Below the pieces are notes generated by a model, which searched no databases, had not been told where the DNA came from, and was given only the letters and a program-made list of their open reading frames with translations. This document shows positions 20,700 to 32,218 of a stretch of 64,000 bases of DNA, piece after piece. Both the position numbers and the translations under genes were made by a program. This DNA comes from Phymatolithon calcareum (lineage: Eukaryota; Rhodophyta; Florideophyceae; Hapalidiales). The stretch's first letter is position 1. Each line of letters starts with the position of its first letter. Location: assembly GCA_977006965.1 (NCBI GenBank), contig OZ345364.1:2790001-2854000 (forward strand), written 5' to 3'.

Positions 20700-21693
20700 C
20701 GCCACATGTGAGAGAAATTCCCAAGAGAGGAGAGAGAAGAAAAGAGCGGGAGAGACTAGACAGAAAGAGGAGGAAAGAAAGACAAGCCAACAAAACCCCC
20801 AGGACGAACAGACAGGATAAGCGTGCAGATCGACATCGGAGCACTCCATGGGCTTTGCGGGAACACAAGCGGGCATGGTGATCAAGCACGAGCGCGAGGC
20901 TACGCCGTACTGGGCTTTGGAAACTCAACGAGCGCAACACAATCGTCCAGGTCATGAGGACTATTACGATAGCCTTCCGGGAGCTCTAGCGGTCGTGTGG
21001 AACGAGCACGAGCGCGAGTCATCGGGAATAGGGAGAGAATAGCCGAACGGATGACACTGCTCCTCTTACGACAAGACGAACAAAAGAAGGGAAGAAGGAA
21101 AAGAAGGACAGGGACGACGTCGTCTTCGGGCGGCGACCATGGCTTGGACCTCAACCTTGGTACAGACGCACGAAAAAGGGCAAAAGAGGCGCACAGTGAC
21201 CACCATGCTGGCTTGCAGAGTGAACCGCTGAGGTCAAGGGTGGGAAGAACTCCGACTCCGCGTGGTCGAAGGGCCGTGCAGGCAACGTTGAGCGTGTTAC
21301 GAGCCGAGCATTCGAGCCGAAATCCAAAGAATTCCCCACCTTCCTTTACTCAGAGGAAGGAACTAACTAGCTTATATACTACAACCTGCGCAAAAGACAG
21401 CGATGCAGCGCATAGACTCACGAGAGACACGTGCAAGTATGGCCCAACTGATCACCTACCACGAGCAGCATGACTATCTCGATCCAAGTTGTGCGGCGTA
21501 CAGTCGCGAGAGGAAAAAGCGACCGCCTTGGGACGGCGACATAACAGCAGGCGCTATACTAAAGCCGTGGAATGGGAGACCAGAACCCATTCTGTCACGT
21601 AACGCCTCGAGGTTGGTTGGAAGGAAAAGGTTGTTTTACTTCATGATCAATGGCCTTTTCTCGAGCGAGGGGAAACGAGGACCGCTGAACTAG
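20700..21693. other. purine-rich, GC-richer stretch with broken coding-like frames
   Basis: A strong A/G tract lies at about 20705-20800. Beyond it several plus-strand frames look partly protein-like (for example RPGHEDYYDSLPGALAVVW near 20937-20999, and a 96-codon frame at 21403-21693), but no frame stays open and no family is recognised. The word CACGAGCGCGAG occurs twice (about 20887 and 21006). It may be the relic of a retroelement gag or of a host gene. Confidence 0.3.
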
Positions 21694-24600
21694 GCAAAAT
21701 TCGCTCCCGAGCTTTCAATCTTCCAGCTGTAGTCTAAATTCGCAACCACTTAAAATGTATTTACCAGCTCTCGGGATGATCTCGCATCCCTCTATCTCCC
21801 TGGGTTGCGTGGCTACCCTCGAGATCAGCTTCAGCAAGTTATGTCATGAAATATTTACCGTCAGCGGAACGAGGGAGACGTCAAGTCTGTAGATATATGT
21901 ACCGTACTATTCTTGCTTCTCTTTTTTCGCGCCATTTATCTCTCGGGAGGGGTACTGATGAGGGATGCCAGCGGCGGGAACAGAGTGATGACTTGCAAGC
22001 GTAACATTATATGCATAGATCGGAAACCCTCGATGGCAGGTTATTTTCCCTCCGTTCTACTGCGTTCGGAATATAGTAGAATGGAGGCAAAGGTCCATGA
22101 TGGGAATGTAGCATTCCCGTTATGGACCTTTGCACTCATCAAAGCCTGATGTTTTCGAACCTGTTAAGTAGGCGGAGTTTAGTTGGAAGTTTTCCATCAC
22201 CTCGCATCCTTCTATGTTCTTGAATTCGAAACCCAGGCATTGTGGCGCAGACTGACAGACACTAACGGTCTCCATGTCTAAATTACAACATCCATTTTTA
22301 ACCAGTTTTTGCGTTCTGCTTTCTATTTTAAATTCGAGTACTGGGCTCCATGGCATTCGCTGCGTGTTCGTGAACGCCTCGTGGTCGAGCCAGACTGCGA
22401 GGCAGCAAAACCCGAGTGATATTTGTTTTCTTCGGTCTTATTGGGGGAAGCGAATGTACAGCTCCTTCAGAGATCTGTTCTTTAGTCAATTCCACGCCTG
22501 ACCTCGAGTCAAAGCGCGATGGAGGCGAGGAAGTATGTCAGATGAAGCGCCGTGGTTACAGGATCCTGGACAGATAATCTGCAAACTTGCGAATAAAACA
22601 TTCACATTTGATGAAGTATTCTTCTTGTCATTGTTGCTAACAATGCTGGAAATGGCAGTTGAATACTGGAAATGGCAGTCGATACCGTCCATAGAAAATG
22701 TCCGAAATCAAAATGAAAACGTAAGCGAAGGATTGTAGCGCAACGAAAAGTCTCTCAGGTGCAATGATAATTGCCTAAGGGAGCTTCAATGAAAGAGAAA
22801 TCCATCCATCCATCCATTGCTGCTAACATTCTATTTACATATGATTAAAATTCCGTCCAGACTTGTGCTCAGCTCTGTACATTCGCGAAGACTTGGTCCC
22901 ATTTCTCGTCATCATGAGAGTTGCAGTACTCCACTCGAAAGGACACACTTTCGACGTTTTCTTGTTTGATGGAACTAACGAACTTGCCATTGTCTGTCAC
23001 AACGTACGACTCTTTCCCGGCGAACTAGACCCTAATTGAATGGGAAAATTATGCAAAGTTTGCAGGAAAAAGACTGGAAGCATTACGAATAATGGTATGG
23101 TAACAGAGCAACGAACCCAAGTGAAAACATGCGACTACAGTGTACGCTGCATCCTTCGTTTTTGGCTATCTTATCGGCCCTGGAAACAGTGAGATTTGCA
23201 GCTTCTTTGCAGGTGTCCGTGTGCGATAAACTAGGCACCTTCATTGTCGAAGTGAAGCAGTACAATACACTTCAGTAGCTGTAAATCCAAGTATGCATGT
23301 GTTGATGCAATATGACGTTTGGCGAAGAAAGTAGGAAATGCGAAGTTTGCTCTTTTCTTTGCTGGCCAGAAGTTGGTCCTGTACAGGACTTGCTGGGACA
23401 AAAGTCTGATGTGCATGCAATACAGTTTTGTGTGACAACAAGGAATGTGCATATGAGCGGGCTTATGATTGGACAGTGCAATTTTGTGTACCAAAAATAT
23501 GCCAGCACGACAGCTGTAGAAAATCCAGTCACTCTGATTTGTCGTGATGGACTGGTCCTCGCATCGTACCGTACTGACAAAAAGCCAGTAAGTACTACCC
23601 CTCCATAAGTCGGAGTCCCCACCTCAGTGCCCAAGGAGGCCAACTCTGGAAGCTTCTGCGATCGTGCAAGTCAGGAAATGTGACAGCATCCTGAACATCA
23701 TCTCTTAAAAGGCTAGCTGGATTACCTTCGTCCGGCCCTCAAGCCAAAGAGAATTGAGTGGCGTACATGTATGTTTCATTCGTTTTTAAACAAAAGGACC
23801 TTACAACAGCTTTCGTTTCTTTTTTCCCATATTCCATGAGCACCCGGATAGTATCAATCGCTGCTGTCTCTTTCTAATTCTCTCCGCTTTACGAAGCGCT
23901 CCTTAGAAGGAGCTTCATCAAATGGCACCTGATCGGCATTTGGCAGTTTTCCAATTCAATCAACATAAGAACAAAATGCCCGTTGAAAAGCTATGTGGAA
24001 CCTGCAACACTCAAAATACTTCGCTCACAATTGTGTACGTCGACCAACAGTCTTGCCGCCTTCCGCTTGAAAACCGCAGGCTGACCACGTGCCCTCCCCC
24101 GAAATGTTCAATATGGGCATCACGGACTCCTTTCGTGGAGCTTTTCCGAGCAGCATCCCTATACCTTCTCATCGGCATTCATCTGCTGTAACATTCTACA
24201 AGTCCGCTCTCGACGCTCAGGTCATCTCTCCCATCACCCGCTCCTCCGCCACTCTGCAATCATCTCACGGCTTTCAATTTCGGGTACATCCAGTCTCGTC
24301 GTCTCAGAGAACAAATCCGAAAATTCGCCTGCAACTCCCGAGAAATGTCGACCGCATGGAAGTAGCTCGAAAATTGGCTGCAGGTTCTAAAGTTCGAAAT
24401 CACTCAAGTGGTATCGTCACCAAGGACCCATATGATGTCACCTGGACCCTAGCATGAGCAACTACAGTCAATCTAAAATGAGACATCCTATTGCTACCTA
24501 AAGATTGCAGCTTTCTTTTGGCCTTCGTCATTCGTCATCAGCTTTTCGCCCTCGTAAAAACAACAACTCTTCCAAACCCTTGTGCCCTGCAATACGCGAT

Positions 24601-24739
24601 TGCGTTGAAGACCTTACATTAGTCTGGCTCGAGCATGTAGAATTCGTTTTGGTCATTATCGCTTCGCTGACTTGGCCGAATTCTCGTGATAGAAATATAA
24701 CTTCTCCGTTCCCTTCCTTTACTTTATGTACTTGAAAAG
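21694..24739. other. gene-poor stretch
   Basis: It holds the palindrome 22081-22139 (listed separately) and a short (ATCC)n run at about 22800-22818 that resembles the simple-repeat tail of some LINEs. An unassigned plus-strand frame of 122 codons at 24089-24457 is Ser/Arg-rich and has no recognised domain. Nothing else is supported. Confidence 0.4.
22081..22139. repeat. about 59-nt near-perfect palindrome
   Basis: GCAAAGGTCCAT (22087-22098) pairs with ATGGACCTTTGC (22122-22133). The inner GGGAATG (22102-22108) pairs with CATTCCC (22112-22118) around a 3-nt centre. Pairing continues outward to 22081/22139 with one mismatch. Confidence 0.88.
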
Positions 24740-25000
24740 ATGCCGAAGATATCAAGACAGGCCTATAGAAAGACGAGCTATCACCCGATGAAAGTCCCTA
24801 CACAAGAAGAGCTGCGGCGGAAACATAGAGTCATCCGGTCTATTTCTCGTCGACTATGCGTGACACAGTATAGTGGAATATTGTTCCCTCTCGAGGCCCA
24901 ATTATGGGTCAGAGGTAAACCAAGGGAAACCCTGTCGTGGCCATGCGCCCTTCGCGAAATTACCCAAGCTTCTGCAGATGCGTTGGTAACTTTTAAATAA
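24740..25000 (+). CDS. hypothetical 86-aa protein
   Basis: An open frame starting with ATG at 24740 and ending TAA at 24998-25000. The product is basic at its start (MPKISRQAYRKTSYHP), with an Arg-rich centre (RRKHRVIRSISRRL) and an amphipathic end. No family, signal peptide or membrane helix is recognised. It sits about 500 bp upstream of the LINE remnant and might be a relic of the same or another element. Treat as uncertain. Confidence 0.25.
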   Translation: MPKISRQAYRKTSYHPMKVPTQEELRRKHRVIRSISRRLCVTQYSGILFPLEAQLWVRGKPRETLSWPCALREITQASADALVTFK

Positions 25001-25499
25001 AAACTCCCATTTCTTCTTCTTTTCTTTAAGCGCCCATCATAATTACAGTCAGCTTTCCAAAGGCTTTCGGAAATTACCCTCACGTGGGGTGATGACGGAG
25101 AGATGAAAGGGAATTCAAATATTCTCGAATGCTGAAAGGCATGTATTCAAGCTCACAGTCAAAACCCTTTTTCCTCCTCAATTGAGCGGCGATATAAAAG
25201 CTCATTAAAATCTAATAGAGATATTCCTGTTCTGGAATGCCACTCGCGAGCCGAACAAAAACCCTTTGCTTGCCGCGAAGGAACGCTTCCCGACTGGGAA
25301 ACGCAGGAGGCAGAGAATACACTAGGGAAGCTATAAGTTTCTCCACTAACTTCACTGCGTCCGACCAACCCCAGAGTCAATCTTTTGCAACCTTCCAGCC
25401 TCTATGTGCAAGCAGAAGTCAAACTCGCAACAAATAGATTAGAATGGAAGAGGATTAGGCCCTCAGAGTCGTTGCTAGCCCGACAAGGGGAATACGCAA

Positions 25500-25843
25500 T
25501 GAATGAAAATCTAATCGAAAATGTGCGGTCCACGTCAGATCCACGCCGACGGGTCGGTGCACACATGCATGCAAAGGAAAAGGCGATTATCAGTTCAGGG
25601 AATGGTGCATACTATAGGGGGCATTTTGCAAAATGGAGGCGTAACTGTCTACAACCGCTCCAATTTGCAAGGCCTGTCCAGGTGGAACACTTAATTCTTC
25701 GCTGCAGTGGGTGTGCTTTATGAAGACGGCAGACTATTGGTAGAGTAGGCCCTAAAACGGCAGAGGAATTTTGTAGGGAGAAACCGCATGAAGTGCTCAA
25801 ATTCGTCAACAATGAGGGGTTGCTTGACAACCCCAGATGTTAA
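25500..25843 (+). pseudogene. LINE ORF2 C-terminal end (zinc-finger tail), remnant
   Basis: The plus-strand frame reads VQVEHLILRCSGCAL, then a TGA at 25721-25723, then RRQTIGRVGPKTAEEF and PHEVLKFVNNEGLLD before TAA at 25841-25843. The E-H-L-x-x-x-C block followed by a helix and an R-R pair is the usual C-terminal end of many LINE polyproteins (the zf-RVT-like tail). The upstream part to about 25500 fades into noise, and no reverse transcriptase was recognised upstream. It is distinct in sequence from the LINE copies at 12655 and 15470, so it is a second LINE lineage. Confidence 0.6.
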
Positions 25844-27750
25844 CTTTAGTTAACGTCTTCTGCAATCAAGAAAGAAAGGCATTGATGATCAATGTCATTG
25901 GTGTGGTTGCAGACAGTTACGCCTCTACGATACGCTTGCTGTCCTCCTTCCACAATATTGCGTCGTCTGCAAGATTTACAACGCACACTGAGACTACTAC
26001 AATTTCTGGTCGTGAAGGAGGACAGAAAGCGTATGTGCTTCTGTCCAACGTAGACGCGTAATTGTCTACAAATGCTCCAGGAAGTAATTGAGGAGAGGTG
26101 TCAACTTGTTCTCACCTATACCCGCCGGAGCTGCGAGAGGTAATGACTCGAAAGGTGGAATTTGACCAGGATATGAGAAAAGATGTAATAATGTTCATCC
26201 AATCATCATGAAAAGAAGCTCATTTATGTCAATCGTATATTGTGGGCTCGCTCGCTCGCGCAGTACCATAACTTTAGTTTTAAATTAAATTTATTTTATT
26301 TAATCTTAGCCAGGTCTAGAGATATTTCTCAGACTGAGTGTCTGGATTTAAATTCTATGTTGTTTACGATTTATGACAAACTCTATTGTGTCAAATTGCC
26401 CATGTGTATAGTCCAAGTATTTCAGTTTTATTTTAAATATGGCTCGCTAGGCAACGGGAGGTTAAATTTAACCTCCCCTTGCCTAGCGAGCCATCATTTA
26501 TGGCACCGTGATTCCTTCTCTTCTTGCTTTGCTCTCCGTCCTACAACTTAATGAATATGGTTGAGGATGATATTAATCGCCATTGCGACTCTACGTTCTT
26601 CTTCTCTTATCGATTTAGGCTTGAGCATCACTTGCTGCATGGTTAATATGCACTATTTCCCTGTCGCCCAAGTTTGTCTTCCAGGAGAGACGGATTCCGT
26701 GGAATTCTTTCCATGAACCAATGGGCACATAGGTTTCTATGATTGCTTCATTTTCGGTTACGGACCCAGTAGGTCTTTGTCGACGCCGAGGAGTGGATTC
26801 TCCTTGCATATCTTTCTTCATCGTTTTTCCATTCTAACTGGAGAGTATTTTTAGACGGTGTTGTTTCAATTTTCTGATCCATATGCCAATCCTTCATAAT
26901 TTGCTGCTCGCTCTCGACTTCTACGTCTTTGCCAACTTCCTTCTCGATCTCATGACTGTACTAATCAGAGGCTACGAAGCTTCGCACCGCGTCATTCCAT
27001 TTTAGTCATGTACACTATCAGGCTCTGTACTGTAGTTTCATTGTGCGGAAATGGCAAGATTCGCACGCTGCAACCAGTTTATGGCATAATAATGGCATTT
27101 GAAATCCTGCTCGTCCCTTTCGCAGAGGTAACGACACGACGAAGCATTTTTAAGAACTCTGTGCCATCGGACTGTTAACTGTTTGAAGGATGCAGTTTTT
27201 CAACTCATTACGGAATTGTTTTATTTCGCCCGGAGATCTAAAAGAAGTAAAAGGCGCATACGCTTTTTCGCAATGAAATGTCGAGGTGGATAGCAAGGAA
27301 ACGCAGAAACATGCGAAGGTCGATACAGGCGATTGGAAGAAGGAGCGAGTCGATAGACTCCTGTGTAGTGAATAGATGTGCGATAGAGAGGCCGCAAATA
27401 AACATAGATTTCACTTTTGCCCAAGCCCCAATGTGCTTCCCCAAAGTTTACTTCTGGAGCCAAACTTAAACTGCATTTTCCATTCGAAAGCTGGCGCCAG
27501 CGCCAGAATTAGATTGTTAGGGTAAAGAAACCGTGAAAAGAGCTGATGATCCCACAAAACGGCACACATATTCATTTTGTCTATGCTTACGAAATACGCT
27601 TCGTGATGCCAAACAAACGTGACACTACTTTTGCGATCTAGTTCCTTGCTCTGTTGATAAAATGTTTTTACTTTTCATTCAAAAATGCGAAATCTACACT
27701 TGTGAGCACGGCAATATATTTTTAAAATTATTTACTGCAGAATAGTACTG
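25844..27750. other. gene-free stretch with fold-backs
   Basis: No gene is recognised. It includes an imperfect inverted repeat of about 25926-26035: arms around ACGCTTGCTGTCCTCCTTC and GAAGGAGGACAGAAAGCGT, about 60-bp spacer. It also includes the palindrome at 26439-26494. Confidence 0.4.
26439..26494. repeat. 56-nt loop-free palindrome
   Basis: Every base of 26439-26466 pairs with 26467-26494 except one C/C. The outer arm is ATGGCTCGCTAGGCAA and the centre is GGTTAAATTTAACC. There is no loop. Confidence 0.93.
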
Positions 27751-27850
27751 TCTTTCACGGTCTACACGCTAGAAGGCAACAACTGAAGAAGCTTTTCCCG
27801 TATATTCGTAAGACTGGGAAGCATTGATTTTATTTAGAAATAAACTTGAA
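27751..27850 (-). repeat. dispersed repeat, copy 2 (inverted)
   Basis: The reverse complement aligns with 4181-4277 through TCTTACGAATAT, CTTC(T/C)TCAGTTG and GTGTAGACCG. It ends just before the Sel1-repeat relic begins. Confidence 0.7.
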
Positions 27851-27858
27851 TCGAAAAA

Positions 27859-28169
27859 ATGTACTTTACTATCATTCTTGCGGTGGAGTTGTACACCATT
27901 GATGAAGGCGGATACGTAAATGTCATGTACAACATGTCGAAAACCAGTGGGAAAGGAGTACAGGCAAATCGTCCTCGAGTAGTGCAACTGTATTCTCGTG
28001 CGGTGGAAGGGTGCTGTATTCATGCAATGGTAAAGTTGGCAAACGTACATCAGGAAGGTAGTGATCATGTAGTGAATGACGTTCATCGTGCAGCGCAGCT
28101 GTACACGGACGGCGTGGAAAGGGGACGTGAGAATGTTATGGTAAATTTCGGCTTATTGTGGCTCAGTGG
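27859..28169 (+). pseudogene. Sel1-repeat protein, 5' part (interrupted by hAT insertion)
   Basis: The frame from ATG at 27859 reads as consecutive 36-residue Sel1-like units: AVELYTIDEGGYVNVMYNM, then RVVQLYSRAVEGCCIHAMVK with LANVHQEGSDHVVNDV, then HRAAQLYTDGVERGRENVMV with NFGLLWLSG. The repeating A-x-x-L-Y-x-x-x-V-x-x-G pattern is typical of Sel1 (TPR-related) helical repeats, which act as protein-interaction scaffolds. The frame runs straight into the hAT insertion at 28170. Removing the element and one copy of its target duplication keeps the frame and continues it at 30388. Irregular unit spacing suggests the ORF was already degrading or is a fragment. Confidence 0.65.
28162..28169. 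repeat. hAT target-site duplication, left
   Basis: CTCAGTGG, matching CGCAGTGG at 30380-30387 in 7 of 8 positions; 8 bp is the standard hAT target length. Confidence 0.8.
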
Positions 28170-30379
28170 CAGGGATTGGAAGTAATATATTGCTATTGCA
28201 TAGGCAGGAAACGCCTAGCCGGAATAGATATTGCAATAACAGAACGTGAACCAATATGTCTATTGCTATTGAAATACCTTTTACAAAAACATGGTTACAT
28301 ATCTAATAAAACTTGCTGCTCAGCATCCTCCCCAGCACGTTCAGCAACTCGAGCGCTATTGACATCGGCGATCTCAGTAACGACGGTTTAAAAATCCCAG
28401 TAACTTCGTTTTACTTTCAAGAATAGCAAAGACTCGAAGAACAGACGAGTAATTCGCTGCTTACTATCCCCAAGGATGCCGCCGGCAAGTGAAAACAGTC
28501 GATCGATTTCGGCAGAAGAACCAAGAATAAATTTCAGATTCATGTAGGTCTGAGCAGGTTCACGACGACGACGCTTTCGCTTCTTGAAAATTTCAGCCAT
28601 CAGCAAAGTATCATCTTCGTCTTCAGGTCCGCTTCCATGTTCTATCGTCTCAGACTGCATCTTCAGGGGCGCACATGCTGCCTTTTCTTTGCCAGTCATC
28701 GTCGCTATTTCGATTCTCTACATTTTGATGACCCCCGCCTCGAAAGTAGAGTTCGATGAGTGCACAGAGCGGAGCCTGATGTAGGTTTCTTTGAGATTGC
28801 ACCTGTATAACCGCGCTCCAACTGCATTTCGCCGAAGTTGGATAGCATTTGTCAATGTGTCAAGCGCGAAACGACACTCGCCCAGAGTAGCATGTTGCTT
28901 TTGAAGCGCGATTGATACAGTGTTGATGCCTTTCAGATGTGCCGCTAACTTATTGAACTGCAAACGAAAGTGCGATGAACGTGAAATAGATAGCTCTAAT
29001 CCATCCGTATCGGCGACTTCTTCCAGCTCCACTCGAATTCAAACAACACGATTCATCATAGACGAAAGTCCTGACCACCGAGTTGCACAAGGAAGAACTA
29101 GTGCAAGATTCGAAAGGCGGTGTAGCATCGCCCGATTTTTGATGCTTCCTTTGCATTCGCGCATCCTAATGCGAACTTCATCAAGAAGTAGTCTCGAAGA
29201 CGGAGCAGCTACCATACTGTTCACTTCCTGTGCCAGTTTGTGGTTACAACACCCAAAATGCGTGATCTCCATCTTGCCGGCTATGCACTTGTTCAGTGAA
29301 CAGATATCTCCAATTTGACAGACTGCCCAGTAGTGCACATCGGCATGATAATAGTTGAAGATAGGTTCGAACTGTCGAATGTGATCCTCGGTGTCGATCG
29401 ATATTGCGTGAGAAGTCTCCATTTCACCATCAGCGTTACGTTTGGGGATTAGTGACATCTATAATAAAGGCATCTCCAGTTCCTCTCGTTCGACGCTTTG
29501 TCCACCATCCAAATGGGTTAACTTCCTCATGAACACTGCGTAAATCTCAAGGTAGTGAGAACAATTTTCGCTCCATCCGTCATGCATGATAGCACCATGT
29601 GTGTTTTCAAGATCGTTCTTGATAGAATTTTCAACAAGTTCTGCCAACTTTAACATCGTTTCGCACAACGCTTTGATGGATGTGTTCTCATCGACCTTGC
29701 GAAAGGCACGAAATTTCGAATTCTCGATGTACGATAGAGGTAGCGATAGTGAGATGAGGATGTCGATGTACTGGTTAATAGCCTTCTCCCGACCAGAAGA
29801 CGATTGACTTGGTCGGAAAGAGGACGAGAGATCGCGATGACCGACTTGAGTTCCTTCTTCTTCAACGCAAGTGCGATACATCTCCATTAGTTTCCGCTCA
29901 TTTCCGCCCGCCACACACGACAATAGATGGGAATAATGGTTACACCATCCAGAGCATTTCGGAAAAGTAACAACAGGGCGGTCGTTTCTGCAACGGTACT
30001 CATGCGGGCATGAATAAACAAAACAAGGCACGTTGTGTCGCGTGATCTTGGTGCTTTTCCGCGATGAAATGTCTTTAACGGTATCGGCTTGTTTGTCATT
30101 AGCGTTTTGACGATTGACTCTAGTTTGGGTTTCGTGGTCATCTTTTCGAAGAGGACGGCACCAACAGAAGTGGATGACTGAAATCGAGGAGCAATGCCAG
30201 TTTGTTTGACTCAATATCGTAATATTCTTACAGCGGTACAAAAGAACCACGATATATCTAGAAGCGCTCACAAGAACGTATCAATTCTGATTACAGATGT
30301 GCAACTCGAATCTGTCAACACGTATTGCAATACAGACCTCGTGTTCAATAACGTATCAATATATTACTCCGAATCCCTG
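28170..30379 (-). mobile_element. hAT-superfamily DNA transposon, 2210 bp
   Basis: The left end CAGGGATTGGAAGTAATATA (28170 onward) is matched on the opposite strand inward from 30379 by CAGGGATTCGGAGTAATATA. The terminal inverted repeats extend about 23 bp with two mismatches. An 8-bp duplication with one mismatch flanks the element. The interior is filled by a hAT transposase on the minus strand. All boundaries agree, so this is an essentially full-length copy. It interrupts a Sel1-repeat ORF. Confidence 0.92.
28388..30271 (-). pseudogene. hAT transposase, one frame with three in-frame stops
   Basis: A single frame of about 628 codons runs from 30271 to 28388, broken only by TAG at 29459-29461, TGA at 29039-29041 and TAG at 28718-28720. 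There are no frameshifts. In order it shows a Cys/His zinc-binding segment (CFVYSCPHEYRC with FPKCSGWCNHYSHLLSC), the first catalytic Asp region in HDGWSENCSHYLEIY, the second Asp in QIGDICSLNK, the CCNHKLAQEVNSMV and CATRWSGLSSMMNRV blocks, and the C-terminal dimerisation domain NLKFILGSSAEIDRLFSLAG to SYWDF. The upstream limit 30271 is a GTG; no obvious ATG precedes the zinc-binding segment in this frame. The three stops inactivate this copy, but the otherwise clean frame indicates recent decay. Confidence 0.9.
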
Positions 30380-30387
30380 CGCAGTGG
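30380..30387. repeat. hAT target-site duplication, right
   Basis: CGCAGTGG, differing by one base from CTCAGTGG at 28162-28169. Confidence 0.8.
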
Positions 30388-30482
30388 CGGTGAGATTTTT
30401 TTGGCAGACCTTTCTCGTACGATAAAACGTTTTCTTATGAGGCCACGTTTTGAAGATGTTTTCCTGCTTGCAGCTCCGTAAG
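30388..30482 (+). pseudogene. Sel1-repeat protein, 3' part (after hAT insertion)
   Basis: The frame that enters the hAT element at 28169 resumes here as GGEIFLADLSRTIKRFLM and FEDVFLLAAP, stopping at TAA 30480-30482. GGE-(I/G)-x-x-A-D-x-S-R-x-I is the start of another Sel1 unit, which supports that 27859-28169 and this piece were one ORF. The second half of the unit is degenerate. Confidence 0.55.
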
Positions 30483-31198
30483 TAAGCCAATTGCAGAGAG
30501 AAGATGTCGGCCAAGGTATGCCATGAAAACATAAACACCACTGTTGCAATACCGATGGTGTCTCGAAGAGTGTTGAGTGTGCCGTGGACAACAAGCGACC
30601 CTCTTGGCGGAAAATTTGCGTGTGTCGCAAGAACTATGCTCTACCCTGCATTAAAGTTTGATTTGATGTTACTCGAATGGTGCTAATTGCGTTGGCGGAG
30701 GTCTATCTGCGTGTCTGGTTCAGAGGTTCTCTAAAACTTGCAGATGTCACGCAAAATGTTCTCACCGGGCTTCCCTCGGCAACAGTGCCTCGGAAAAGTA
30801 TAGAATAAATTCGGAGTGTTGCATAAGAGCCCTGTAGGGATTGCCAAGCTGTTGCAAAATTGAAATTCAGCAACACGACTGCTAACTCTTTCGTTTCCCA
30901 AATGTAGCACGTTAGAGTGACCACAAAAACATAGCACAGACCCTAATATGCACCTCAGTGGAAAAAATGTGTCCTTCTGCTGTACTATGATGGAACTTTA
31001 TGTGTGCAAGTGACACATCCGCACACGTAGAGTTCGTACGCATCTGCAACATTAAAGTTTAGTCCGATTGTGTGCAAATTTCTGAGGCACGTACACGTTT
31101 TCCCCAGGATGTACGCAGTATTGGCTACGCAACTCCTATTGATCTATTTTGCATATCAGCATTAACCTGTAGAGTTGCCTTTTTGCGAAAAAGCGGAG
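30483..31198. other. gene-free stretch
   Basis: Nothing is recognised between the Sel1 relic and the tyrosine-recombinase element. Confidence 0.35.
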
Positions 31199-31302
31199 AA
31201 TATAGAGTTCTGCGAGCTTGCATAGCAGAACGGTATTTTCGGACTTGGGCGTGGAATGATTTGGATATTGCCGCCAAGTCTTGGGGGGGAGTTTTTGTGC
31301 GT
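31199..31302 (+). repeat. split direct repeat A1
   Basis: 104 bp from AATATAGAGTTCTGCG to GTTTTTGTGCGT, repeated at 35438-35541 with two mismatches, offset exactly 4239 bp throughout. Confidence 0.93.
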
Positions 31303-32218
31303 GAATCACACTTCGTGTGCGGATAAGTCAGGGTGGGGGGAAAGACTCACAATGAATTCTGATTTACCTGGAGGCGTGAGTCTCTAAGGAGTATGAAGTG
31401 CACGTACGGATCTCTGGCCAGGAGTTAGTAAAGAGGGTTTACTGACCCGGTCTCGTGTGTAGCCGCGTTCACGTCGCGACCCCTGTGCACCTTCGGGTGT
31501 CTAAGAGCTGCACAATTTCACCTGATGAAGACTCATGACGGACGGGGTGGCACCCGACCGATACTTAACTTCTCGGAGACAATGAGCAATGAACATGTAC
31601 GGAGATGGAGATGTACACATAACGTTGGTATTTTTCGCATAAGTCGTAAACCCCTATCGGAATTGTTTAGTCAAAGTTGTAAAGCGCGGTGTCCAGGCAA
31701 CATGCCCTAGTAGCGACACCTGGCCTCGGGGAGGCCTTTAAGTTTTCTTCTACGCATAACGGCGCAGCTTTTTAAATGATCATAAATTTGTGGAGTGTTT
31801 GAGTTCTCATCTTAACTCTGCTATCAGTTCTGGTTCGTCAATGGAAGTGGTGTTGGAACTCCTTCTCTCGAGGTTGGACTTGGTGACGTGCGAGGCGGAT
31901 CTGGTAATAACTAGTGAAGTCGCTGGCCTGTATCGCACTGGCAAGGAACGATCGAATCGGACTCTAACGAGGACGCCGACGTTTACGAGGATGGGTGGGC
32001 ATATGGGCTTTGAACCCGCTACCTGTTGACGGTGTTGTCTATTTAGACTGTGAGTGTCACCTGTGTTAGTTCACAACACTTGCCCTCGTCCCTTAGGGAA
32101 TGGGACTAGGAGGGGATGCCGTGGGTGAGGCGCCTCTTCGAAAATTTTACCTGCTAACAACAACAATCGAAGCATTAACAGGCTGCTTTTGGGAGAGTTT
32201 ACCGAACTCTTCGCGGGG
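31303..32218. other. 5' untranslated interior of the DIRS-like element
   Basis: About 0.9 kb between A1 and the gag-like ORF. No domain is recognised. Short acidic frames such as near 31953-32010 may be remnants of the beginning of gag. Confidence 0.4.
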
